A stretch of 5,984 bases of DNA, taken from assembly GCA_018061585.1 (NCBI GenBank), contig JAGOTU010000054.1, positions 1 to 5,984 of the forward strand. The letters are read 5' to 3'. The stretch is from Minisyncoccota bacterium. GTDB lineage: Bacteria > Patescibacteriota > Minisyncoccia > Phycocordibacterales > UBA2100. A model generated the notes under the pieces. It was not told the origin of the DNA, searched no databases, and saw only the letters and a program-made list of their open reading frames with translations. A program made the position numbers and the translations under genes. Numbering within the stretch: the first letter of the stretch is position 1; every line of letters begins with the position of its first letter. Of the stretch, positions 1 through 5,347 are shown piece after piece.

Positions 1-341
1 CCGCAAAGAACGCACGAAACCTTCGATATCGTGCGGCATTCGATTCAATTCGAGTCGATGTGATCAGAGGTGAGACCGTAGCGGCTGCGCTGAAAAGGCG
101 GCAAAGATTATTTCCTAGTGTATGCGTTGAGATGATCAACGCCGGGGAGCAGACCGGCAACCTTGAGTCTTCGTTCGCATACATTGCTGAATTATATGAA
201 GAACAGGTCGAGGATATAGCGCGTAACCTCACGATACTCATCGAGCCCGTTCTGATGGTTGTTATGGGTATAACTGTCGGATTTATCGCACTTTCCATAA
301 TCGCTCCAATATATGGGATCACGAACCAATTCAATGTGTAG
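1..341 (+). CDS. pilC: Type IV pilus inner-membrane platform protein PilC/GspF, C-terminal fragment
   Basis: PilC/GspF is the polytopic inner-membrane platform of type IV pili and type II secretion. It couples the cytoplasmic ATPases to pilin insertion and extraction. The frame is open from base 3, so 112 codons of the 3' end are visible and the 5' part lies outside the window. The fragment shows the hallmark of the second GspF domain: a Pro followed by MINAGEQTG (fragment residues about 44-52), then an acidic helix (ELYEEQVED), the LIEP turn that opens the last membrane helix, and a hydrophobic stretch ending in IAPIYG. The protein ends normally at TAG 339-341. The stop overlaps the next gene's preferred ATG (334) by 8 bp, which suggests translational coupling with the pseudopilin genes downstream. 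A GTG inside the gene at base 60 is not a start, because the homology continues upstream of it. The family call is secure. PilC and GspF cannot be separated by sequence alone, but the pilin context favours PilC. Confidence 0.93.
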   Translation, partial: AKNARNLRYRAAFDSIRVDVIRGETVAAALKRRQRLFPSVCVEMINAGEQTGNLESSFAYIAELYEEQVEDIARNLTILIEPVLMVVMGITVGFIALSIIAPIYGITNQFNV

Positions 342-798
342 ACATTCAGGCTTTACGCTCGTAGAAATACTTCTAACGATCGCGCTATTCTCCGTTGTCA
401 TTGCGTTCACTATTTCGACGGACGTTGCAGGCTACCTCCGGTTTACTATCCGAGAAGAGCGCGATGTTCTTGTTTCGTTGCTGCAAAAAGCACGCATGGA
501 GGCAGTTAATAACGTTCATATGACAGCGCATGGCGTAGCGATCCAGCCTCACGAGCATCCGGGAGAGTATGTGCTGTTTGAGGGGGAGCCATATGACAAT
601 CCCTCGCGCGATAGGTCAAGCGACCGGATCGTTCCATATCGTGAAGGCCTTGATATATCCGAGGTGGAGATCGTGTTTGAGCAATTGAGTGGGACGGTCC
701 TCGACGTTCCCGGTGAACTCGAGATCATAATATCGGACCCGCAGTCCGGTGCTACGACGACCGTATCAGTAAATCATGAAGGACGTATATCTTGGTAA
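334..798 (+). CDS. GspH/FimT-like minor pseudopilin
   Basis: This is a small pilin-like protein, predicted to be processed by a prepilin peptidase and inserted into the inner membrane as a minor pilus subunit. From ATG 334 it has 154 residues. It has a six-residue leader (MCRHSG), cleavage before Phe7, Glu11 at mature position +5, and a hydrophobic helix to about residue 28. A heptad-like helix follows with LLQKARMEAVNN (residues 49-60), typical of GspH/FimT proteins. The C-terminal beta-rich part includes YVLFEGEPY and ends in a VNHEGRISW strand. An in-frame ATG at 313 would give a 13-residue leader. I prefer 334 because it makes an 8-bp ATGTGTAG overlap with the pilC stop, like two other junctions in this operon. 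No convincing ribosome binding site is visible for either start. It overlaps the next gene by 23 bp. In T2SS and T4P systems the H-type subunit belongs to the tip-priming complex; that role here is inferred from fold and gene order. Confidence 0.87.
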   Translation: MCRHSGFTLVEILLTIALFSVVIAFTISTDVAGYLRFTIREERDVLVSLLQKARMEAVNNVHMTAHGVAIQPHEHPGEYVLFEGEPYDNPSRDRSSDRIVPYREGLDISEVEIVFEQLSGTVLDVPGELEIIISDPQSGATTTVSVNHEGRISW

Positions 799-2236
799 TG
801 CCGGTTTCAGTGTTCTGGAGATCGTCGTCGCGATGAGCTTTATTACCATTATCATCTCTGCAGCCGCATTGTCGGACTTTGGGGCACGATATTGGGTCAT
901 CGCAGCGCACGCGAACATGGGAGCATTGGATCTTGTGAATGAGGAATTTGAAATGCTACGCGCTGACACGGAATCTAACTTTTATGGAATAGAGACTCAT
1001 GATGCACAGATGTCAGTAGGTGACGACTGTTCATTCGGAGGTCTGTGCTACTGGTCAGGGCATACTGTCGATGATATTTCCGAATGTCTAAAACGTGTCG
1101 AGGTGCGTGTGTCGTGGCAGGTGCAGGGATTCTCAACAAGCACGACGCAGCTAGTCAGTGCTATACCGTCGCCGCGGGAAGTAATTGCTCGGGGTGGCGA
1201 TTGTGAACTAAGCGCGCCGCTGGGCGACTGGGATGACATTAGGATCGAGCGAGTTGCTCCCGTCGCGCTGAGCGCACAGTTCACCGAGATCGATGCTCTT
1301 GATGACAACATATACGCATCATCCAATAGGCCTCCTTACCTTTGGACTTTTTACACGAAAGGTCCATCGGGGAGTGATCTGCGTAGGATTAATTTCGATA
1401 ACGGTTTTACACTCCCATCTCCCTCAAACTCCATCGACGTCGTTCGAAATAATTTCACGGGACGCACCTACGCATTCATGTCGCAGACTACGACTACTCC
1501 TCAGTTTCTTATAGTCGATGTCACCGACATTATGCAGCCCACGATCGTCACCGTGGTGCAGCTCCAAGGTTCGCACCGTCCAACCGGATCATTTCCGCAG
1601 ATATGGATGATGCGCGTTTTCAAGGATAGGCTCTACGTATTTACCAGAGAAACAGCCGGTTATGAATTCCATATTCTAAACATCTCTTCGCTCGAAACTC
1701 CTGTTGAAGTCGGTTCCGGATTCGAACTGAATAGGACCGTGAACGAAGTGATAGTGCGTGAACAGAAGGTTGGAAATGCCGTGCGGCGATATGTTTACTT
1801 AGCTGCCAAGAGCGGGCTTAAGGAGGTAGCAGTATTGGATGTCACAAACGATATCATACGTGAAGTCGGTGTTGTCAATCTGCCGGGAAGTCAGGATATG
1901 AGAAGCGGGTATATTTCCGGAAACACACTGTATGTAGGGCGTGATTCGAGTGCATCGGGACCGGAACTATACGCATTTAACATAGCGGATCCGCTCGATC
2001 TGGCGTCGAGTTCGCCGATTACCGCCGAGATAGGGAGCGGCGTTATCTCAATTAAGCGCACAGGAAATCTGCTATTTCTCGGCACGAATACGCGAATTGA
2101 ACGCTGGCAGACTGAACCCTTCTATAGAGTTTCGACCGTGGCGATCACGGGACTCATTCCGCGTTCTCTAGAATTGCGAGCCGGACGCGTTTTTGCCGCC
2201 GCAGCTGGCGGATTGTATGAACTACATGATGACTGA
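776..2236 (+). CDS. Large pseudopilin with C-terminal beta-propeller-like domain (GspI/PilV position)
   Basis: This is a 486-residue prepilin-like protein. The leader is MKDVYLGNAG, cleavage is predicted before Phe11, Glu15 is at mature +5, and the membrane helix spans about residues 11-32. Residues 40-165 are a pilin-like globular region with Cys85, Cys91, Cys104 and Cys143, possible disulfide partners. From about residue 168 to the end the protein is beta-rich with a period of roughly 47-54 residues. Similar strand-turn units recur at about 244 (FLIVDVTD), 298 (FHILNISS), 351 (VAVLDVTND) and 398 (LYAFNIADP). The pattern of a hydrophobic strand, then D/N-V/I-T/S-D and a Pro resembles LVIVP-type beta-propeller repeats. 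Ordinary minor pilins are about 130-200 residues, so this is an added domain. It sits where GspI/PilV is normally encoded and may be exposed at the pilus tip, as the PilY1 propeller is. The pilin module is certain. The propeller is inferred from periodicity, and the adhesive or sensing role is speculation. ATG 776 is the only start that keeps the leader. Confidence 0.82.
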   Translation: MKDVYLGNAGFSVLEIVVAMSFITIIISAAALSDFGARYWVIAAHANMGALDLVNEEFEMLRADTESNFYGIETHDAQMSVGDDCSFGGLCYWSGHTVDDISECLKRVEVRVSWQVQGFSTSTTQLVSAIPSPREVIARGGDCELSAPLGDWDDIRIERVAPVALSAQFTEIDALDDNIYASSNRPPYLWTFYTKGPSGSDLRRINFDNGFTLPSPSNSIDVVRNNFTGRTYAFMSQTTTTPQFLIVDVTDIMQPTIVTVVQLQGSHRPTGSFPQIWMMRVFKDRLYVFTRETAGYEFHILNISSLETPVEVGSGFELNRTVNEVIVREQKVGNAVRRYVYLAAKSGLKEVAVLDVTNDIIREVGVVNLPGSQDMRSGYISGNTLYVGRDSSASGPELYAFNIADPLDLASSSPITAEIGSGVISIKRTGNLLFLGTNTRIERWQTEPFYRVSTVAITGLIPRSLELRAGRVFAAAAGGLYELHDD

Positions 2237-2693
2237 TTCATTCAATAGAAATCAGGGGTTCACGCTTATAGAAGCCGTCGTATACATCGGGCTGTTCAGT
2301 ATTGCGATCGGCGGCACTTTAGTATGTGCGTATCAGATCTTGGAGAACAGTGGACGCAACCGGATCGCGGTGGCGGCGGTGGAGGAGGGGATGTTTATTC
2401 GAAAGAAGGTGGAATGGGCGCTCGCCGATGCTGACACCGCAAGTGTGTCAGCGGACAGAAGGACGATCGCTATTGTTGGTCCCGGCTCCTTGGCAACATT
2501 CCATTTCGATGGTCGAGACATCACGTTTGCGAGAGGAGTACATGACCCTCTGATATTGAACGCCTCGTCGTTTCCGGTAGAGGATCTCACGTTTACATAT
2601 ACACCCTCTGGCGGCGGTTTGCCACCATCAGTCAAAATGGAATACCGAATTCGAACTATGAGTTACACACTGATGCGTTATCTGCGTGAATAG
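2229..2693 (+). CDS. GspJ/PilW-like minor pseudopilin
   Basis: This is a pilin-like membrane protein of 154 residues from ATG 2229. It has a ten-residue leader (MTDSFNRNQG), a prepilin peptidase site before Phe11, Glu15 at mature +5, and the sequence FTLIEAVVYIGLFS leading a hydrophobic helix to about residue 35. The helix continues into LENSGRNR, and the remainder alternates beta strands (RRTIAIVG, ATFHFDG, DITFARG, DLTFTYTP) before ending in YTLMRYLRE. This shape matches GspJ/PilW-type minor subunits. In-frame ATGs at 2217 and 2226 are also possible, with GGCGG at 2207-2211 as a weak ribosome site for 2217. I chose 2229 because it gives the 8-bp overlap ATGACTGA with the preceding stop and a leader the same length as its neighbours'. 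It overlaps the following gene by 8 bp. The role as part of the tip or priming complex is inferred from position between the I-like and K-like genes. Confidence 0.85.
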   Translation: MTDSFNRNQGFTLIEAVVYIGLFSIAIGGTLVCAYQILENSGRNRIAVAAVEEGMFIRKKVEWALADADTASVSADRRTIAIVGPGSLATFHFDGRDITFARGVHDPLILNASSFPVEDLTFTYTPSGGGLPPSVKMEYRIRTMSYTLMRYLRE

Positions 2694-3201
2694 TATGTTT
2701 CGTTCATGTAGCAAACTTCGGTCGCTGCGCGCTCAGCTTCATCAGGAGCGGGGATACATTGCGATCATGTCGAGTATCGTGATTGGAATATTCCTGATCG
2801 CTTGTATAGCTACCGGAAGTATGTCGGGGTGGCACGCTCGATTTACTGTTCTACAAACAGAAACGAAGGAACAAAGTGGATTGTTGGCGCGTGGATGTGC
2901 CGCCACCGCACTTTCTCTGATCATGTCCGAACGCGGCTATGTGGGAGGTGTCACATCGAGTGAAATGATCGGCAGTGTAGAAGGGGAGTGTTACATCTTT
3001 CCTATAGCTACGTCGACGTTACCGAACGGAAGCTCAGTGGTGGATGTGCGTGTGAGGGCACGTGTCGCAGATACTTTCACAAATATATTGCTGACGACAC
3101 AACTAACGAATATGGAGCTCGACGATACGCAAAGTATGGATCAGATCGATCTCGGATTTCCGGAGATTTCCACCGTCTCCGTACAGGAAATGCCGAATTG
3201 A
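2686..3201 (+). CDS. GspK/PilX-like pilus-associated membrane protein
   Basis: This 171-residue protein starts at GTG 2686, which overlaps the previous stop by 8 bp (GTGAATAG); ATG 2695 is an alternative that removes three residues. A basic N-terminus (residues 1-22) leads to ERG and then YIAIMSSIVIGIFLIACIATG, one membrane helix at about 24-43. If it is cleaved after Gly23, mature +5 would be Met28 rather than Glu, as in GspK, the tip pseudopilin that lacks Glu5. The soluble part contains Cys71 in RGCAATAL and Cys102 in GECYIFP, a spaced pair that could form a disulfide, followed by a beta strand VVDVRVRARV. The tail after about residue 145 is acidic and lacks predicted order. Order after H-, I- and J-like genes supports a K/PilX role. 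The similarity is weak beyond the N-terminus and cysteines, so this is an assignment by position and architecture. It ends at TGA 3199-3201. Confidence 0.75.
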   Translation: MNSMFRSCSKLRSLRAQLHQERGYIAIMSSIVIGIFLIACIATGSMSGWHARFTVLQTETKEQSGLLARGCAATALSLIMSERGYVGGVTSSEMIGSVEGECYIFPIATSTLPNGSSVVDVRVRARVADTFTNILLTTQLTNMELDDTQSMDQIDLGFPEISTVSVQEMPN

Positions 3202-3225
3202 CAAATACACATGATACGATTTCAT
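3198..3225 (+). promoter_or_regulatory. Candidate promoter for the major pilin gene
   Basis: A perfect TTGACA hexamer at 3198-3203 overlaps the stop of the upstream gene. It is followed after 16 bp by TTTCAT at 3220-3225, which matches TATAAT at four of six positions. Transcription would start near 3232, giving a leader of about 30 nt before ATG 3263. The 61-bp gap between the overlapping pseudopilin genes and the pilin gene is the only break in the operon, and a major subunit would need far more transcript than its minor partners. The -10 match is poor, so this is a suggestion only. Confidence 0.3.
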
Positions 3226-3262
3226 CAATTAACAAATAGTCATATGTCGTGAGTATATTAAT

Positions 3263-3733
3263 ATGAAAGCAATTCATTCCCGTGTTCGAGGCTTTACTTT
3301 AATCGAAATACTTGTCGTTATCGGCATCATAGCGATCTTAGCCGCGATCGTTATCATCGCTATTAATCCGGCAAGACAATTTGCGCAGGCGCGCAATTCG
3401 CAGCGTGTGGCGAACGTAAATGCGATTTTGAATGCCATAGGCCAAAATATGGCAGACAATAAAGGGGTGTTCATGTGCGCAGGCGCTGCATATGCGCTCC
3501 CCACGACTGGGACCGTGATCCAGAGTGGTGCATCGGGTGCCGATATTGCTCCGTGCATAGTACCGACATATATATCGGCACTCCCGGTAGATCCGAAGAC
3601 TGGAACGTACACAAATGCGACCTCCTATAACACCGGTTACACGGTCGAGACGGCAGGCGGACGCATTACCGTTTCCGCTCCTCAGTCCGCTCTCGAAGAT
3701 GCCGCGACTACGACGGTTTCAGTCACCCGATAG
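3263..3733 (+). CDS. pilA: Type IV pilin, PilA/GspG-like, probable major subunit
   Basis: This is a 156-residue prepilin. The ten-residue leader MKAIHSRVRG carries basic residues, cleavage is expected before Phe11, and Glu15 is at mature +5. The core FTLIEILVVIGIIAILA is the canonical class III signal and polymerisation helix. It continues through AINPARQFAQARNSQRVANV into an amphipathic helix ending near residue 65. The globular part has Cys72 and Cys98, a probable disulfide. It also has ISALPVDPKTGTY (residues 104-116), which resembles the LPxDP turn of GspG-type and small CPR pilins, and a beta-rich tail rich in Thr and Ser. Pilin processing needs a PilD-type peptidase, not seen in this window. 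It lies 61 bp after the K-like gene and may have its own promoter. Its small compact form and canonical N-terminus favour the major pilin over a minor one, although expression level cannot be read from sequence. The start ATG 3263 has only a weak GTGAG element upstream. Confidence 0.9.
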   Translation: MKAIHSRVRGFTLIEILVVIGIIAILAAIVIIAINPARQFAQARNSQRVANVNAILNAIGQNMADNKGVFMCAGAAYALPTTGTVIQSGASGADIAPCIVPTYISALPVDPKTGTYTNATSYNTGYTVETAGGRITVSAPQSALEDAATTTVSVTR

Positions 3734-3766
3734 GTACTATCAGATACAACACAACCGCTATATATA

Positions 3767-3806
3767 GATACACGTATCTGTCCCGGTCGGGACAGATACG
3801 TGTATC
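3767..3806. repeat. 40-bp palindrome, left copy flanking the PaaX/Cas2-like gene
   Basis: The arms at 3767-3785 and 3788-3806 are 19 bp long and perfectly complementary, separated by a central GT. Each arm contains a smaller palindrome, GATAC-AC-GTATC (3767-3778) on the left and its complement GATAC-GT-GTATC (3795-3806) on the right, around an inner TGTCCCG hairpin. The 38-bp core 3768-3805 is the exact reverse complement of 4422-4459. It begins 33 bp after the pilin stop and ends 29 bp before the preferred start of the next gene. No T-run follows directly (TTTTT is only at 3820-3824), so it is a poor intrinsic terminator. It could be an operator, a REP-like hairpin or an element end. Confidence 0.95.
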
Positions 3807-3835
3807 CGTTCTCGCCAGGTTTTTCCATCAAAAAT

Positions 3836-4420
3836 ATGGGACAAATGGAAACAGATGTACGTTCCGCTCGGCGTAAAGCATATTTGCAGGATGCCGTACT
3901 CGGAGTGCTCGCTGTGTCGGGTGTAATTGCCTGGGCAATGATAGCGCCGAACACACTACAGCTGCTCAGGTGGGTAGGACCGAATCGTTCGCGTTTTAGC
4001 GAGCGGGCTAAATCTGCCGCAGGAAGACTTGTCGCAAAAGGGTATGCCAGATTTGAAGAGCGTGACGGAAAGAAGTATGTTCGGATAACGCCGGCAGGTA
4101 CCCTTTTTTTGGACAGGCAAATGCTGCAGATGCAAATTCTGAAATCGGGACAAGTAGTTAAGCGTTGGGATGGGAAATGGCGCATGGTTGTTTTCGACAT
4201 CCCTGAAAGACGGTCAGGTATCCGCAAGAGACTGCGAAGGCTCATGATCGACATAGGTTTTATTCGTGTACAGAACAGTGTATGGATGTATCCGTATGAC
4301 TGCGAAGATTTGGTCGCACTTATCAAAGCGGAGCTTCGCGTTGGCAAGGATATTTTGTATGCGATCGTAGATAAAGTGGAGAACGATAGATGGTTGCGGA
4401 GCAAATTTAGACTCAAGTAG
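3836..4420 (+). CDS. PaaX-type winged-helix/Cas2-like protein
   Basis: This is a 194-residue protein from ATG 3836. Residues 15-40 are a hydrophobic helix. Residues 55-90 look like a winged helix: RAKSAAGRLVAKGYARFEER, then a basic KKYVRITPAG hairpin. After a short linker, WDGKWRMVVFDIPERR (residues 111-126) starts a Cas2-like ferredoxin fold, with Asp120 at the position of the Cas2 catalytic or metal-binding Asp. QNSVWMYPYDC (146-156) corresponds to the Q-SVF strand of Cas2 and PaaX, and the C-terminus is LRSKFRLK. PaaX proteins are repressors of phenylacetate catabolism, but no such genes are near, so the family name should not be read as a function. It has no histidines, so it is not a HUH (Y1) transposase. 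Exact inverted palindromes lie on both sides. A GTG at 3800 is in frame but falls inside the left palindrome, so I prefer 3836; ATG 3845 is also possible. DNA binding is likely; nuclease activity is untested. Confidence 0.8.
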   Translation: MGQMETDVRSARRKAYLQDAVLGVLAVSGVIAWAMIAPNTLQLLRWVGPNRSRFSERAKSAAGRLVAKGYARFEERDGKKYVRITPAGTLFLDRQMLQMQILKSGQVVKRWDGKWRMVVFDIPERRSGIRKRLRRLMIDIGFIRVQNSVWMYPYDCEDLVALIKAELRVGKDILYAIVDKVENDRWLRSKFRLK

Positions 4421-4460
4421 AATACACGTATCTGTCCCGACCGGGACAGATACGTGTATT
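4421..4460. repeat. 40-bp palindrome, right copy flanking the PaaX/Cas2-like gene
   Basis: The arms 4421-4439 and 4442-4460 are perfectly complementary over 19 bp with a central AC. The 38-bp core 4422-4459 equals the reverse complement of 3768-3805. Only the outermost base pair differs (A-T here, G-C in the left copy). The two copies therefore sit as inverted repeats, with their orientation readable only from the central dinucleotide. The repeat begins at the base after the TAG stop of the PaaX/Cas2-like gene. No flanking target-site duplication is evident when the bases outside both copies are compared. Confidence 0.95.
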
Positions 4461-4463
4461 TTT
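4421..4463 (+). terminator. Possible intrinsic terminator formed by the right palindrome
   Basis: In RNA the palindrome gives an 18-bp stem with a GACC tetraloop, immediately followed by five T residues (4459-4463, the first two within the stem). It lies between the convergent PaaX/Cas2-like gene and the HAD gene, where a terminator is expected. On the opposite strand the stem is not followed by a T-run, so termination of the HAD transcript is less certain. The left copy of the same palindrome lacks the T-run, so termination is probably a secondary use of the repeat. Confidence 0.5.
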
Positions 4464-4490
4464 GAAATCGAGCAAATCTATGAGATTGAG

Positions 4491-5249
4491 TTATGAGCTT
4501 GAGTCGATCAGGTTGAGTAGTTCGTCGATCACGCCTTCTGTGTCCTCGGGATTCGCTACCGAGCGCGCCTGTATTCCGGTCACAAGCACGACCTCGTCGT
4601 TGCCGCCCGGATACAGCGCATCGCCCACATACAATAGTTCTGACGGCGTCGTCTTTAAATAGTCTGCGAACCACCGCACACCGTAGGATTTATTGGTGTC
4701 CTTGCGTGTAAAGTCGATGGTCGAAGCGCCACCGATCAAAATATCGAATTCCGGTAGCCGATCGCGGAGCACGCGGGCGATGCGCAAACGCTTTTCTGAT
4801 GTAGGGTCCCATGTTGCTTTCACATCCGCCGGCGCCTCCTGTCCGACGGCGGTAAATGCGATCTGTGCTTCGCGATCGATGATCCGCTCGCCATACACCG
4901 GGGCCGAGCTCAGCTCTTCGAACTCGCCAAGCGCGGTATTTAGGGCGTCTTTGATCTTGGCGCGCTCTTCGTCATTCATTAAGTGACTGTAGATGTTCTT
5001 CCACGCGTGACCTTCGTACATAAAGCACTGTGATGAGCTGTTGGGGAACAGGACCAGATTCGTGGGCTCCTTCGGAAGGTGAGTCACCACGTCGTTGATT
5101 ATCCGGTCGAAGCCCGCACCGGTCATGATGGCGACCGGCAGATGGGCCTGGAGAGCCGTTAAACGGTCCAGCATGCCCGGTTCCGGGGCCTGAAAGCTTA
5201 TGGCAAGGGTCTCGTCGAGATCAAAAATAACAGCCTTCGGGAGTTGCAT
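4491..5249 (-). CDS. HAD-superfamily (IIB) phosphatase, phosphomannomutase-like
   Basis: This is a 252-residue soluble HAD hydrolase. Motif I is DLDET with nucleophile Asp10, acid/base Asp12 and Thr14. Motif II is Thr43 in IMTGAG. Motif III is Lys187 in DTNKSYG. Motif IV is VGDALYPGGND, with Asp210 and Asp218 as Mg ligands. The cap region between motifs II and III contains AQIAFTAVGQEAP (128-140) and WDPTSEKRLRIARVL (147-161), followed by IGGASTIDFTRK. This order closely follows eukaryotic-type phosphomannomutase (PMM), where SQINVSPVGR-like and GGxxSxDV segments bind the sugar phosphate. It therefore probably acts on a hexose or hexose-1-phosphate, either as a mutase or as a phosphatase; sequence alone does not decide. 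The full length agrees with the family. It is convergent with the PaaX/Cas2-like gene and divergent from a glycosyltransferase gene 98 bp away, which fits a sugar-nucleotide or glycan context. The start ATG at 5247-5249 sits five residues before the first strand. Confidence 0.85.
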   Translation of the reverse strand: MQLPKAVIFDLDETLAISFQAPEPGMLDRLTALQAHLPVAIMTGAGFDRIINDVVTHLPKEPTNLVLFPNSSSQCFMYEGHAWKNIYSHLMNDEERAKIKDALNTALGEFEELSSAPVYGERIIDREAQIAFTAVGQEAPADVKATWDPTSEKRLRIARVLRDRLPEFDILIGGASTIDFTRKDTNKSYGVRWFADYLKTTPSELLYVGDALYPGGNDEVVLVTGIQARSVANPEDTEGVIDELLNLIDSSS

Positions 5250-5317
5250 GTGCTAGAGCGTAACATACGCAACATGCAGCAATGCACAGGTGGGGGCCAG
5301 GATACGGGCGCGCGCAG

Positions 5318-5326
5318 TGCTAGAAT
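5318..5326 (+). promoter_or_regulatory. Extended -10 promoter for the glycosyltransferase gene
   Basis: TGC-TAGAAT at 5318-5326 is an extended -10 element (TGN followed by a five-of-six match to TATAAT). Transcription would start near 5333, leaving a leader of about 15 nt before ATG 5348. No good -35 hexamer lies 16-18 bp upstream, as is common for extended -10 promoters. The leader, ACAAAACGAAATC, is A-rich and has no Shine-Dalgarno sequence. Confidence 0.5.
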
Positions 5327-5347
5327 TACACCATACAAAACGAAATC

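Noticed and set aside
3734..3806. Left palindrome as terminator of the pilus operon
   Set aside because: The stem is strong, but the next bases are CGTTCTCGCC and the first T-run is 13 bp away. Rho-independent termination here is unlikely, though some attenuation is possible.
3800..3835. GTG 3800 as start of the PaaX/Cas2-like gene
   Set aside because: It lies inside the palindrome stem, and the 12 extra residues have no family resemblance. ATG 3836 gives a conventional length.
3836..4420. Y1/HUH (RAYT) transposase, suggested by the flanking hairpins
   Set aside because: The protein has no histidine and no HUH motif, and its core motifs (VVFDIPE, QNSVW) match the PaaX/Cas2-like fold.
3767..4460. 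CRISPR array or cas locus
   Set aside because: There are only two repeats, 614 bp apart, with a gene between them, and no cas1 or effector gene. The Cas2-like domain is in a PaaX-type protein with an N-terminal winged helix, so it is not an adaptation Cas2.
3734..4475. Classical transposon insertion with target-site duplication
   Set aside because: Bases just outside the two palindromes (CTATATATA on the left, TTTTGAAATC on the right) show no direct repeat. Mobility therefore rests only on the inverted palindromes.
3682..4674. A 330-codon open frame on the minus strand covering the PaaX/Cas2-like gene and both palindromes
   Set aside because: It is antisense to a protein with clear family motifs, its translation is Arg/Ser-rich without recognisable domains, and it stays open partly because both palindromes are 654 bp apart (a multiple of three) and read in the same frame.
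4693..4986. Open frames on the plus strand inside the HAD gene and on the minus strand inside the glycosyltransferase gene (for example 5546-5956)
   Set aside because: They are out-of-frame shadows of genes with intact catalytic motifs and encode no recognisable protein.
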